A DNA stretch of 64,000 nt from Schistosoma haematobium. Lineage: Eukaryota; Platyhelminthes; Trematoda; Strigeidida; Schistosomatidae. The notes below the pieces were generated by a model, which had not been told where the DNA came from, made no database searches, and worked only from the letters and a program-made list of their open reading frames with translations. The translations under genes and the position numbers were made by a program. Positions within the stretch are counted from its first letter, which is position 1, and each line of letters opens with the position of its first letter. Of this stretch, positions 10,573 through 21,731 are shown in pieces. The stretch covers positions 4,185,458-4,249,457 of the forward strand of contig NC_067202.1 in assembly GCF_000699445.3 (NCBI RefSeq), written 5' to 3'.

Positions 10573-12480
10573 ACTAATAAATGCACATAGGGAAAGGGTG
10601 AACATGTGTATTAAGCTGTTTAATAACGAAATATTTAGCTACGAGTATAGGAACGACAAATCGTCAGCCAGTTCTTGGCTGATCAAAATTATTTTTAAAA
10701 AAAAGCACCTTTTGTAAATGGATAGTTCATGAGAAAGAAAACAAATAATATTACAAAGTGTAAACAGATCTTATACAACTAACAATTTTATCACTGTCTC
10801 CCACAGGTTAACATGCCTGTAAATTTGAAACACAACGACATATAAATTCGTCATTATGAAGATCCTATTTCGAGCCCTTAAAAAGACCCAAATAGATTTT
10901 CCGAATTTCCCAAATTCTTCCTGGCTAAGGAATCAATTTTAGAATTTAAGATTAGAAGTTAGGGCCCTAATGTACAAATACTTGGTAGCCATAGAGTTTG
11001 AAAGCTTACGGTTAAGATTAGGAAATTAGAATTAAGATCGGTATTATGATATTGTGGTCAAGATTTAGGATCATTCGCTGGATATATACATCCTACATAC
11101 AAAGACTCGAGCATTTAATACGATCACTTCATGAAAATCGTAATTTCTGGTTTTCATTTTTAACCCTCTGAGCGCTATACAGAAGTGCTTGTACAACTTA
11201 TCTTGCGCGAAATAAGATAAATCACTTATCTCCAACTTTAGCTCAAACGCTTGACAGTTGTTTTCTCGACTCGGATTGACTTGTCGTTGTGCTATTGTTT
11301 TGTTGATTATCAACTTGTTCATTGATGTGTTTATTTCTGTATTCATGTCAAGGATGTTTTAGAACATTGTAGAGCCGCGATTTTATGAATGAATCGTGTT
11401 CAGCATTCATAAAACACCACCCCATCCACTTCGGTTGGAATAGTGGTGGATAATATCACTAGCCTCGTGCTATTTGGCACTCGAACGAGCTTCATAGTAA
11501 TTAGGCTAATCTTCACATTGCGACTTGGTCGATAGAACTAGACCAGCAATCAAAGACTGGACGTTGGTTCCAACTCAATGATCAATCGGTCGTAAATGCC
11601 ACGCTTATACAAAAGTTCGGTAGAAATTGTGGACTTATATTACAAATCTTTTTAGACTGTAAACTTTTGAAGACGTCATGGGTGGTTACCAGGATTAGGC
11701 AACCTCGTTGACTTTGATATACATGTTACGCAGGAGGATTTTATTATTCGTCATGAAGAACTCCGAGGAATTGTTAAATGAGTACAGTGCTGATCAATAA
11801 GTGAGAACCATTGATACAATATGACTGAGTGAACCTTGCTCACTATACCAAATTATTGGCAAAAATAAATAAATAATGCAATATTATATGACAAGACCAT
11901 TAGCCAGAAGAATAGTTTTTTGTCTAATAAAATAACACGCTCAAACGCGATATTACTACAATATAAATGTGATAAATTGACATAGACGGTTGCAGGACAC
12001 CAGTTATTTTGGATTACTCACACTCCAATGAATTAAGAACTGAGTGCTATTTCGCCTAACTCCTCCATTTCACTTCAATTAACTCTCACTTATTGTGACG
12101 TACTAACTACATTGAAGTTGGTCAAGCCCTTTGAGGTAAAGCCTGTTGGTTTTTCTGATAGATGAAAACCAGACTATAAGGCAAATATATCCGCTACAGG
12201 TATGTTTTTAAGGAAAATCGTGGTGCTTGGGTCAAGTATACGTTACATGCATAGCAGTAACACATGTTTCCACTTATGCATCACTTGGCATACACATAGG
12301 CACACGCGTTACTTGGGTGGGAGAATGATCACCACTCCCTTCACTTGTATATGCTACTCACTATTTTTATTTTACAGACCTGTTTTTTGTTCTGATTAGG
12401 CCGATTTTTTGCCGTCGGGCAGACTATTTTTCTGGATCGTTGCGTACACCTACATACCACAATGGTACAGGTCGAGACTT
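10573..12480. other. Intergenic stretch, nothing assigned
   Basis: The region is AT-rich with only short chance frames on either strand. It contains no recognisable domain, splice chain or repeat with another copy in the window. Confidence 0.5.
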
Positions 12481-12484
12481 ACAG

Positions 12485-12485
<1 letters not shown>

Positions 12486-12536
<51 letters not shown>
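12486..12536. repeat. AT dinucleotide microsatellite
   Basis: About 50 bp of uninterrupted alternating T and A. It can form a perfect hairpin or cruciform and is likely length-polymorphic. The flanking 12540-13480 shows no supported gene. Confidence 0.95.
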
Positions 12537-12538
<2 letters not shown>

Positions 12539-13484
12539 GACAGTCGTAAATGATTTTTGTTACCTTGATGAATGGCTACCGAAGTTACAGCATATGAAGT
12601 GGTTGACTAATCCGATATCCTCCGAACGCCCAAGTTAGATCGTGAGGTTACCCTCACTACCCAGCAGGATCGCAAGGAGGCTTTTAGTCGGATTTTGCTG
12701 CTTAAACTAAGTCTCGCATGTTGCAAATTCCCTAGCACACAAATCGATTTAATTCACCATTAAGTTACTTCTGACCAAATAATAACTGTCTTGACTAATT
12801 ATACATTTAAATTTTACTGCAATACTTTCGTCTACTTAAGGTGTTCACCTGTTAGTGCTACTTCTGAGCAATTTTTTGAAGATAGAAGATGAGAAAATGA
12901 CTCAATTAGATCACATATACTATACGGTCTTTTTTTCCCGAATGTCATCTTACCTCTATCGATAAGATTATATAATCTTATAACTAAACTGGCTTATCTT
13001 TCTCCTCAACATCAGTGGTTAGAAGTCAGCAATCTAGACCACTAGATGACTTTCAACCGGTATGCGTAACAGGTTCAAAACTCTCCCCACTTTATTATTT
13101 CACTTTAAAAAGACTAGTTATGTCTAGAGCCACGTGAACCTGTACACTCGGTTGTGGAATAATTGCGTAAAGACAATATGTGAAATTCATATTCAACATT
13201 TTTAAAACAACAGTTGACTTGACAATGATCCGGATATATTCAGTTGACCATTTGATCTATTCTTTCTCAATACACGGAAAGTTTGGAAAATACTAATGCT
13301 TCTGTTTTGATAGAGTCTTCGGAGGTTTTACATTTATTTCCTATAGTAATAGTAAGCACCTGACAAGTCGAATTTCCTGCCCTGTATCACTTCTGCGTGT
13401 ATTTCGCAGATAATTCGTTATTACCTGATATTATGAATTGTCTAGTCTACGAAAAGAACTTATACATATTTATCATTGGTAATA

Positions 13485-13757
13485 CATGAAAGTGCCCAGG
13501 ACAGAGTGGGTTGGAGAATGCTGGTCGGCGGAACAAAAAAACGGTATGCTAGTGAATGATACATAGAACGAAGGCTCGTGTTATGTAGAATAAGATAGGG
13601 ACAAAAATAAATATGAGTGTTTTACAGGGTTTGAATGAAATGCAATAACGTCCCAAGAAAATAGCTTTCGTAATTGTCTGGGCTTCTTAATTCCCCGTTC
13701 ACAACAGCGGCCTATGCTCCATTAGGAGTAACAGGCGTAAGTAAGTAAGTAAGTAAT
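13485..13757 (+). mobile_element. RTE-type 3' terminal fragment ending in (TAAG)n
   Basis: GTGCCCAGGACAGAGTGGG, a GCTGGTCGGCGG motif, GCGGCCTATGCTCCATTAGG, and a (TAAG/GTAA)n tail at 13737-13756 together look like the 3' terminus of a schistosome RTE element with tetranucleotide tails. No coding remnant is visible. It differs from the (GACT)n-tailed RTE family elsewhere in the window. Confidence 0.5.
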
Positions 13758-14357
13758 ACATGAAAGTAATCAGAAAGAAGAACATACAAATGATTCATTT
13801 AATTATAAAGCTTCGTTTTCATAATTAGAAAAGTAATATGCTCTTGTGTTATTATTCTTTCAGAAGACTAATAAATAATAATGATCGTACATTAGTCCTT
13901 ATCCGTCTTTAACTCAGATGAATTTTTACGCAGCCTTACAAGTTTTTCTACAAAATAATTACTTGTTTAGTTAAGCAATCATATTAATACCTTCACACTG
14001 GATTAAGGCATTTGTACGAGAAACAGGAAAAAAGATATTGCCGCCGAAACGTTCGTATATAGGCTACGAAAAGAGTGGTTAAAACAGGAAATCAAGTAGT
14101 TAGGCTACCTGTGAGGGAACAGTTTGTTTCAATTCGTTTTGGACAGTTTCTTGTATAACTATCTAAAAAAAATTATCATTACCATAGCGCAAAGACCAAA
14201 CATACCTGTTCACTCAACGTAGGCATGGCTTGATGCTCATGTATTCGGAAGCAATTTATTTTACAGGTGGACATCAGAAAATGGTGCGTTTGTTAACTAG
14301 TGAACAACATTGGTTCAAAACACATGTCTTTAATGACAGAAAAGGACACTAATTGAT

Positions 14358-14705
14358 ATCTATTTTATTTATTTAAACACATAAACATTGGTGCAAAGGG
14401 GCATCAAAATATATACGAACCACACAAATCATTGAGATTGTGATGGGATGCCGCCTAGTTGCTCAAACTGAAGCAGATGGTTTACTTAGGGGACCACCTC
14501 ACCCCGAGACTTTGGCCCACAGGTTTGAATAACGTCTAATGCGGTTCCATAATAACCAGTGAACAAGAATAGTTTCATATGTCATTTGTTCCTCAGGCTC
14601 ATGCCCACCATTGGTTCGAGATCAGGGTTTTACAACCCCAATAGGTAGATCCTCCGTGCCCACTTACGCGGTTTAAGCGCCGGATATAAATTGGCAATAG
14701 CAAAA
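14358..14705 (-). repeat. Interspersed repeat U, shorter copy
   Basis: The reverse complement aligns with 58265-58815. Shared landmarks include AAACACATAAACATTGGT, CACAAATCATT, GCTCAAACTGAAGCAG, a GGACCACCTCACCCCGAG segment and ACCATTGGTTCG. The family is unclassified. It has short GC-rich blocks and no open frame. Confidence 0.6.
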
Positions 14706-15070
14706 TACAGACCCATATATAAAAAACGGCAACTATTGTAGTTCTTAAAGTAGCAACATGTCTACACAACATAAACCTACACTTTTTAGAAAAACTAAAT
14801 TCTACATAAACAATGCGTCTGATTTTTCGAAGAAACTAGAGTCTAATAAAGCAGCATTGGCGTGGATTTAATCCATAAACCAATCTGTTACACTGTACTC
14901 AGATATGTAACTGATTTCTCGATTTTCGTTAAATCGTTCAAATGCTTGTGGACGGAATAGAAGAAGCTTTCGCTTAACAGGCTTCCGTGTCTAGTAGCAA
15001 TGGACCACCAAATCCTCCAGGCAGGCACCTAGGTATGTTAACAATAAAAGAGGAAAAAGAAGTTGGCAAA

Positions 15071-17258
15071 TCATAATATAATGCTGTCCTTGATCCTTAA
15101 GAATAGGTCAAGTTGTCTCTTGAAGGACTCCTGGGAAGTCACTCGGACTAGCTCGGCCGGCAGCGAGTTCCAGCATTTGACAACTCTTAAGGAGTAGAAG
15201 TTGTGTCTACAGTCCGTTCTGCTATGTTGTGTCTCCAGTTTCTGGGTGTTACCCCTTAGGTTAGTGTTCGAACTAAGCTTAAGTAGGTGTTTAAGAGAAT
15301 GTCCAGAAGTGTTAAGAATACTATAAGCCACTAATAGATCACCTCTAAGACGTCTATACTCTAATGGGTAAAGGTCTAGTGAATGGAGGCGCTCTTCTTA
15401 AGGTTTAAATTTGAGCCCTCGAACTGATTCCGTGGCTCACCGTTGGATACGCTCCAAAGTGTCCTTATCCTTTTGGAGTGAGGGAGGAAGTACTATGTTT
15501 CCGTACTCTAAATGGGGACGGATGAAACTATTGGAGATTATATGTAAAGTTCTTCCGTCAAACTGTCCAAAAATGCGCTTCAACGTTACCACTGCAAGGT
15601 TTGCTCGGAAGGCATTTTTGTCACAGTTAGCGTAAGACTTTAAATCATGGAGCACCAGGACTCCTAAATCTTTTAGACTTGGGATACTACTAGAGAGGAG
15701 TTTCCTAAGTTATAACTTTAGTCTGCGATATGTCGCAGATGGACCACTTTACACTTTGAAGTGTTAAAGGTAAGTCCGTTATCGTCTGCCCAACTTTGAA
15801 GTCGAGTCAGATCCTCCTGAAGTGCTTGTATATCGTCTTGATTGCACATCTCTCTCCAAAGTTTAACATCATCGGCAAAGAGTAATAATCCTGACGTTAC
15901 CTGTCGAGGAAGATCATTTATGTAGATCAAGAAGAGAAGAGGTCCTAGTACTGAGCCCTGGGGACCCCACTAGGACATTCCATAGCCTGAGATAAAGTGA
16001 AATTAACCCAAACCTTAAAGTGTCGATTTTTCAGGTATGAAGTAAGCCGATCAATTAAAAGTGGTCTGATACCCAATCGTTTGAGCTTATTGATAAGACA
16101 TGTATGGTTAACCTTACCAAAAGCTTTTGAGAAATCTAGGCAGATGATACCAACCTTCCCCTTGTGATCGAGGATGCTTGTCCATCTGTCCACCGCAGTC
16201 AGCAGGTTGGTTATACAAGAGTAACCTTCCCTGAAGCCATGCTGTTGGGGTGAGAAGAAATTTAAGGACAGTAAATAGTCATTTATACCATCGCATATCA
16301 GGGACTCCATGGTTTTTGAAGGTATTGAGAGAAGAGCCACCGGTTGGTAACTTGAAGGTTCGCTGCGCCGACCTCCTTTGAAAATTGGTGTGATGTGAGC
16401 CAGCTTCCAATCTTCCGTTAGTTTTCCTCGGCGTAGCGAGTGGGAGAACATCATGCTAAGCGGCGTTGCCAGGATTGAGGCTGCTTCCTTCAGTATGGCA
16501 GAATGGACCATATCCGGGCCAGGAGAAGTGTCTAATCTTAAGTGCTGCAGTTTCCAGAACACCAAGTCAGCGCTTAGGTTCACTTCGGAAAGTCCTGTGA
16601 AACTGCAGATTACTGTCATCAGTAAAGTTGATGTCGGTCGGTTGAAATGTCTGAGAGTAATGTTCAACCAGAAGGTTAGCGGCGTCGCCATCGTTGTTGG
16701 TCGGACCGTTAAGACCTAGCAGTTGGGGAACTCCAGTTTTGGCTTGACGAAGAGAGGCTGCATAACGGAATAAGCTTTTCAGATTAGAGACAAATTTGTC
16801 CATAAGCTTTGTCTGGTACTAAAGCCTGTCTTCTCTTATAGCCTTCGTGCATATGTTCCTTATATGTTTATATTGCCTGTACGCTCCGTCGTTGTCAGTT
16901 CGTTTGTATTGCGCCCAACAGTGCCTTTTGCGGATTAGCAGGCGAAGGGTACGGTTCTTGATTATTGTAGATAGCTTGCAGCTTTTGGGAACCGTTTGAG
17001 GAACTGAATAGTTCGTAGCACATAAGAGCGTGTGCAGTAAGAAGTCCCAATGAGCATCCACATCGAGTTGAGGGTGAACATCCCAATCCACCTGTTGTAG
17101 ATAGTCGCGTAGAGCTGGCACATTCAACCGTTTAAAATTCCAACGCAAGTTATTGGTGGGATACCTTAGCTTAGTTTTGCTGACAAAACTGAAGGCTATG
17201 ACGGCATGGTCGCTTTTTCCCAGGGGAGCCAGGATTGAGAGGTTGTCAACTAGGAATT
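15071..17258 (-). pseudogene. CR1-A reverse transcriptase and C-terminal region, left arm
   Basis: Frames 17148-16819, 16803-16567, 16691-15945, 15930-15718, 15655-15437 and 15331-15071 cover the linker, palm and C-terminal region. [11 protein letters not shown] (active-site FADD) is intact. A one-base loss near 15960 separates it from the upstream half. In-frame stops are shared with the right arm. Confidence 0.75.
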
Positions 17259-17684
17259 TGTTATGCTTCGTTATTGCTTGAATGCGATTACTGATGCGTC
17301 TTACTCGAACGAACGAAGGATCAATGACTCAGCGACTCGATAGCCTATTCTGGTCCGTTGTCCCCAACTCTGCTAACTCGATCAAGAAGTCTGGGTAAGG
17401 TGTAGAAAGTGTATTCTACAGACAACAGCAGATAACAAGTCAGGCAGGCAGATCAGATCAAGCATACAAGTCAAGCGTATTTATACAAATATTTACAATC
17501 GATATTGTCATGGAAGATTTTTGAACATTAATCAACAATTGACTGCTATTTGAACATTTAATCGATAGTTCATCAATTGACCTATTTCTACATTTAATCG
17601 ATAGTTCATCAATTGACCTATCTGCACATTTAATCGATAAGTAAATTACAAAATTTGAGTTTTGAGGATCTATCGTCCCCAACA
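17259..17684 (-). repeat. LTR-C 3' LTR (426 bp)
   Basis: The LTR runs from TGTTATG to CCCCAACA as written on the plus strand. It includes two and a half tandem units of about 36 bp built on ACATTTAATCGATAGTTCAT (17550-17640). The outermost 75 bp or so (the U5 end on the minus strand) does not match the other LTR, but the rest is almost identical. Confidence 0.85.
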
Positions 17685-17725
17685 CTCCTCCCCTTTTTAG
17701 AAGATCCGGAGTTGATATCCGGATT

Positions 17726-18511
17726 TTAAGTTTTCCAGGTCCATCCTCCCCCACGAAACAGTGTTGGATCTTCATATGCCCACGTTATAATTAACTTGAA
17801 TTTATTTAAGACATATTTATCGCACTGAACAGAGAATTGACTGAAAGTGACTAAGTCTTGAGGCTGAACGACACTTGATATGAGGTGTTCGAAGTTTAAT
17901 TCTTCTGAAAAATTGTGACCAAATTTATTTGGAATCTTATTTGTAGATAATGGATCATCAAGGTAATTAGCATCTATCAAAATTGTATTAAGTTTTTGAT
18001 CATCATTTGATGCATCTGACATATTTTCTGGTAAAAGAGAATCTTGATAATAAGATTTGTCAAAAACATCTGTCGCAGACTGATGAGAACCATTTGAAGA
18101 AGTTGTATTCAGTGTACTGCTCGATTTGTTTTCTGTTTCATGGGTGGTTATTGCGACAATTCTATGAGCATTTACCAGGGAGTGTGTTTGTGAACTGGAT
18201 AAGTCACCGTCTGCACATGCTGTTTTGGGGATAATGGAGTTTGAGTCCATTACCGGGCATGTTTCTGGAATGGAGAGGACTGGACCACTGGGCGAATCTT
18301 GAGTGACTGTTGTACCGTTTGAAATACGGTTTATCGGGGATTCATTGGGGCTGTAAACATTTTCCAGCTCTGTGTGCAGTTGAGAGATCAATCCATCCAC
18401 TTCCGTTGCATCTCCAAAGCATGAGTGATTTAACAGCTGCGTGCGTAATTTGACTAAAAACTGCAACTGTCTTTCAAATAGCAGCCGTACTCGATCGGAA
18501 GGGAGAGTCAT
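17726..18511 (-). CDS. LTR-C gag-like ORF (261 aa)
   Basis: This is an uninterrupted frame inside LTR-C, starting about 120 bp after the primer-binding site. The N-terminus (LPSDRVRLLFERQLQFLVKL) is amphipathic and helical. The middle is Ser/Thr/Asn-rich and no CCHC knuckle is visible. The frame stops about 40 bp before the polypurine tract, with no pol. A gag-type role is inferred only from position. It could be the N-terminal remnant of a longer gag-pol, fused by the deletion to vector-like 3' sequence. Its open state suggests the insertion is recent or that the frame is used by the family. Confidence 0.55.
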   Translation of the reverse strand: MTLPSDRVRLLFERQLQFLVKLRTQLLNHSCFGDATEVDGLISQLHTELENVYSPNESPINRISNGTTVTQDSPSGPVLSIPETCPVMDSNSIIPKTACADGDLSSSQTHSLVNAHRIVAITTHETENKSSSTLNTTSSNGSHQSATDVFDKSYYQDSLLPENMSDASNDDQKLNTILIDANYLDDPLSTNKIPNKFGHNFSEELNFEHLISSVVQPQDLVTFSQFSVQCDKYVLNKFKLIITWAYEDPTLFRGGGWTWKT

Positions 18512-18644
18512 TTTTTTTTATTCAGCACCGGTAATGAAAATTACTGTTTGATTAATGACCAATGTTGCTGAAGGACACTGATGACAAATCTGGGTGCTGA
18601 AGGCTGACTTTGGATTGTTCTTTTTTTTTTACCCCGTCGCCAAT

Positions 18645-19060
18645 TGTTATGCCTCAAAGGGACTGCCGATTATATGACAGTGACTTATCGATCGGATCAA
18701 GGATTCAGCGACTCGATAGCCTATTCTGGTCCGTTGTCCCCAACTCTGCTAACTCGATCAAGAAGTCTGGGTAAGGTGTAGAAAGTGTATTCTACAGACA
18801 ACAGCAGATAACAAGTCAGGCAGGCAGATCAGATCAAGCATACAAGTCAAGCGTATTTATACAAATATTTACAATCGATATTGTCATGGAAGATTTTTGA
18901 ACATTAATCAACAATTGACTGCTATTTGAACATTTAATCGATAGTTCATCAATTGACCTATTTGTACATTTAATCGATAGTTCATCAATTGACCTATCTG
19001 CACATTTAATCGATAAGTAAATTACAAAATTTGAGTTTTGAGGATCCATCGTCCCCAACA
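18645..19060 (-). repeat. LTR-C 5' LTR (416 bp)
   Basis: The termini are TGTTATGCC and CCCCAACA. It matches the partner LTR from GGATCAA onward, including the tandem 36-bp units. Its U5 end (18645-18700) is different, reading GCCTCAAAGGGACTGCCG. It is followed on the minus strand by the primer-binding-site-like sequence. Confidence 0.85.
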
Positions 19061-19065
19061 GAATT

Positions 19066-19643
19066 CTTCGTTTGTGAATACACAGTCTAAGCGCGACGGT
19101 ATCTGACTGTTTCTCCAACGAGTTGCCGACCTCACATAATCCCAAATCCTCAATGAGGTTGAAGAACCGAGCTTCAATTGAGTTATCGCCTCCAGTATAC
19201 GTATGTTCTGCGAAGTTGACTCTAGGGAGATTAAAGTCCCCTAGAATCAGGATGTGTGTGAAACCGAGACGAGTAGAGCGGGATAGTTCTTCCAGCATAC
19301 GACTGTCGTACTCGATGTCGACGGTGGGCTTCCTATATATGAGTCCGACTAGACACCTCGAAGTAGCAGACAATCTTACAGAGCACCACATGGATTCCTC
19401 AAGATTGTTAAACTCGAGGTTATGAACTTGGTGTACCTCCAAGCAAGAACGTATGTACATGGCTACTCCACCCCCAATTTCTGATTTTCTGTCGTTGCGA
19501 AACAAAGACATCCCAGGTACTGCTAACTCCTGGTCCGAGAACTGGGATGTCCAAGTTTCAGTTATTCCTATCAGATGAGCCTTATGAGTATTGCTAAGTT
19601 CACGTAGCTCATCCATTTTGTTTGGTAGACTCGCGGCGTTCAT
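19066..19643 (-). pseudogene. CR1-A endonuclease domain, left arm
   Basis: An apurinic-endonuclease-like domain: MNAASLPNKMDELRELSNTH, then a GITETW motif, GGGVAMYIR, GLIYRKP, and ILGDFNLP with the catalytic-type GDFN. It is cut at 19065 by LTR-C, so the frame runs on into the LTR to a chance stop at 18834. Confidence 0.75.
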
Positions 19644-19753
19644 GCTTTCAATTTGAAACGCGTGAGCTTCTTCCTGTTTGTCTGTTTGAGCCTTACGTGA
19701 ATGGACAGGTAGTCTACCTATATAATGTTTGCTGAGTTGGTAGGCCCTGTCAT

Positions 19754-20654
19754 TTACACGTTTTTTTTGTCATCGAGACAGTCCACAAGTGGAATGGTCA
19801 GCTCCAACTTGCTTTTGTGCTTGGTCCTAGCTTCATATGGCCTATCCGGGTGCATGTGGATTCCAGCTGGCAACCGACGTCTATTGGCACGAAAGGCCTC
19901 CAGAGTTGCAGCTGCCATGTGGGAGGATGGGAAAGTTATCTTCATTAGCCGGGGTCTGAAATCACCGTCCTTCTTGGCTAGTCTCGTCACATGCTGAGTC
20001 AGTATGTTTTTGAGCCTCAAGGACTGTTTGATGAATTTCCATCCCCTGATATCGGAGTTTGCTTGATTAGGGTCCGTGTTTTCCGGTACACCTTGCACGA
20101 TTATATTCCTTCCGCGGAAAAACTGCTCGCGAGATTCCTTGGGGATGTTCCGGATGAGATTGCGCTCAGAATACGGTATGTCAGGCAGTATTCTTACATT
20201 CCCATCTGATTTCAGTAAATGACTCGCTAGCAAGGCATCCTCTACGTCGGTAGCGTTCTTGAGTGTTACACGAAGTAGCATCGGGTGATTTTGATGCTTA
20301 GATTTCTTTCCCCGAGTGAGCCGTGTGATCGTCAAAGGCTCTATTCTTGGAAGTTCGAGCTTCTTGTTCAATTCTCCCCAGAGCATCCTATCATTTTGTC
20401 CTGCAATCTGAGAGGAAGGTCAGGATTGTCAACGAGGTTCATGATTATGAGATAGTCATCACGAACCGTTATTGTCGTCCCAGGTTTTCCGGTGCGTTCA
20501 GGTTTAATACCTTGTTGTTTGGAGGTCGAAGCACGTTTATGAATCCTTGGCTCTTTGATGACCGGACGGACATTCTTGGGGTAGACTGTGCGACCAGATC
20601 ACCAGTTGTTTTCCGTACAGCAACACTTGGGATGCTCAGCTTAGGCGGTGACAC
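19754..20654 (-). pseudogene. CR1-A ORF1 body, left arm (frameshifted)
   Basis: Two frames (20654-20469 and 20386-19754) together correspond to the single 301-codon ORF1 of the right arm. They are split by one-base losses in a G run near 20578 and a T run near 20397. The product would be the nucleic-acid-binding ORF1 protein of a CR1 element. Confidence 0.7.
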
Positions 20655-20888
20655 CTGGTTCTTTTGAGCTCTGTTAACGTGGGTCGAGTCACCTACAGGG
20701 TTTTGGGAACCACTGTTGTGTTCAGGGACCCTGAGCTGGGAGACCCGAGTTTGCTTAGGGAGTCTAGTACCGTCGACGTAATGATGGTGCTGAGCCTCGA
20801 CACGTCATCATTAGTGTTGACGGATGCTCCATCGGTGGTATACCTGTCGGCATCCCTATTTTTGTATCCGTCGCACGCTCTTGTTTGT

Positions 20889-21152
20889 CTACCGGTTTTT
20901 ACTATCGTTATCCAAGTTAACTGACAACTTGTTCCGAAGACCTGTAAGTAGGACGATGATGTTACTCAGAAAGACTACAGCGTCCGTGCTGCACGTGACA
21001 CATACCCACTTTTGGTCCGACTTGCTGAGTCTATTGTAAGCAGTTGCTGTGAGATCTGTGCACGCCTCGTGGAACCAACCTTTGCAGTTGTCGCACTGCA
21101 TGCCAGATGTAACAGCGAAACGGCATCCAGGTCGTTTGCATGAATTCTTCAT
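20889..21152 (-). pseudogene. CR1-A PHD-type zinc finger ORF, left arm
   Basis: A C4HC3-like pattern (KRPGCRF, MQCDNCKGWFHEAC, WVCVTC) spans residues 5-55, followed by a short hydrophobic tail and a stop. It is identical in length and sequence to the right-arm copy at 21235. PHD-like fingers at the ORF1 N-terminus are known in CR1-clade elements. The finger is separated from the ORF1 body by frame breaks in both arms. Confidence 0.7.
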
Positions 21153-21174
21153 GACTGTATTGACGTAAACTGTG

Positions 21175-21212
21175 TTGTAGATGCTAGCAAAAGCCTAAGA
21201 CTGTAAAAAATT
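21175..21212. other. 38-bp palindrome spacer
   Basis: Unpaired sequence between the two CR1-A 5' ends, with an A-run (21205-21210). It has no other copy in the window that I could see. It would be the hairpin loop if the palindrome extruded. Confidence 0.8.
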
Positions 21213-21234
21213 CACAGTTTACGTCAATACAGTC

Positions 21235-21498
21235 ATGAAGAATTCATGCAAACGACCTGGATGCCGTTTCGCTGTTACATCTGGCATGCAGTGCGACAAC
21301 TGCAAAGGTTGGTTCCACGAGGCGTGCACAGATCTCACAGCAACTGCTTACAATAGACTCAGCAAGTCGGACCAAAAGTGGGTATGTGTCACGTGCAGCA
21401 CGGACGCTGTAGTCTTTCTGAGTAACATCATCGTCCTACTTACAGGTCTTCGGAACAAGTTGTCAGTTAACTTGGATAACGATAGTAAAAACCGGTAG
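21235..21498 (+). pseudogene. CR1-A PHD-type zinc finger ORF, right arm
   Basis: 87 codons starting MKNSCKRPGCRF. Cys and His spacing (C5, C10, C21, C24, H29, C32, C50, C53) fits a PHD or related treble-clef finger. It probably formed the N-terminus of ORF1 before a frame break downstream (21500-21730 is open only in pieces). Confidence 0.7.
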
Positions 21499-21731
21499 AC
21501 AAACAAGAGCGTGCGACGGATACAAAAATAGGGATGCCGACAGGTATACCACCGATGGAGCATCCGTCAACACTAATGATGACGTGTCGAGGCTCAGCAC
21601 CATCATTACGTCGACGGTACTAGACTCCTAAGCAAACTCGGGTCTCCCAGCTCAGGGTCCCTGAACACAACAGTGGTTCCCAAAACCCTGTAGGTGACTC
21701 GACCCACGTTAACAGAGCTCAAAAGAACCAG

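Larger units (their letters stand above)
17254..19065 (-). mobile_element. LTR-C: short non-autonomous LTR retrotransposon with 5-bp target duplication
   Basis: GAATT flanks both ends (17254-17258 and 19061-19065), and the uninterrupted site is visible in the other palindrome arm near 23323. The termini are TG...CA. Orientation is minus. A primer-binding-site-like TTGGCGACGGGGT (18643-18631) follows the 5' LTR, and a polypurine tract AAAAAGGGGAGGAG (17698-17685) precedes the 3' LTR. The interior is only about 960 bp and holds one gag-like frame, with no protease, reverse transcriptase or integrase. It would have needed enzymes from a related element. The TSD, PBS and PPT fit a Gypsy-type element, but the clade cannot be fixed without pol. 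Confidence 0.88.
14931..21174 (-). mobile_element. CR1-A retrotransposon, left arm (interrupted by LTR-C)
   Basis: A full-length but dead CR1-clade element, read leftward. It holds a PHD-type finger (21152-20889), the ORF1 body (20654-19754, split by frameshifts), an AP-type endonuclease (19643-19066), the linker (17258-16567), reverse transcriptase (16691-15718) and a C-terminal domain (15655-15071). Relative to the right arm it has extra one-base differences in G or T runs near 20397, 20578, 20750 and 15960. These split ORF1 and the reverse transcriptase (SGVP followed by RAQY and a stop). LTR-C is inserted in the endonuclease C-terminal region. Confidence 0.85.

Noticed and set aside
19725..19997. 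Plus-strand frames across the left CR1-A arm (also 20347-20667, 20664-20924)
   Set aside because: Antisense shadows of ORF1 of the minus-strand element. The mirror frames appear in the right arm.
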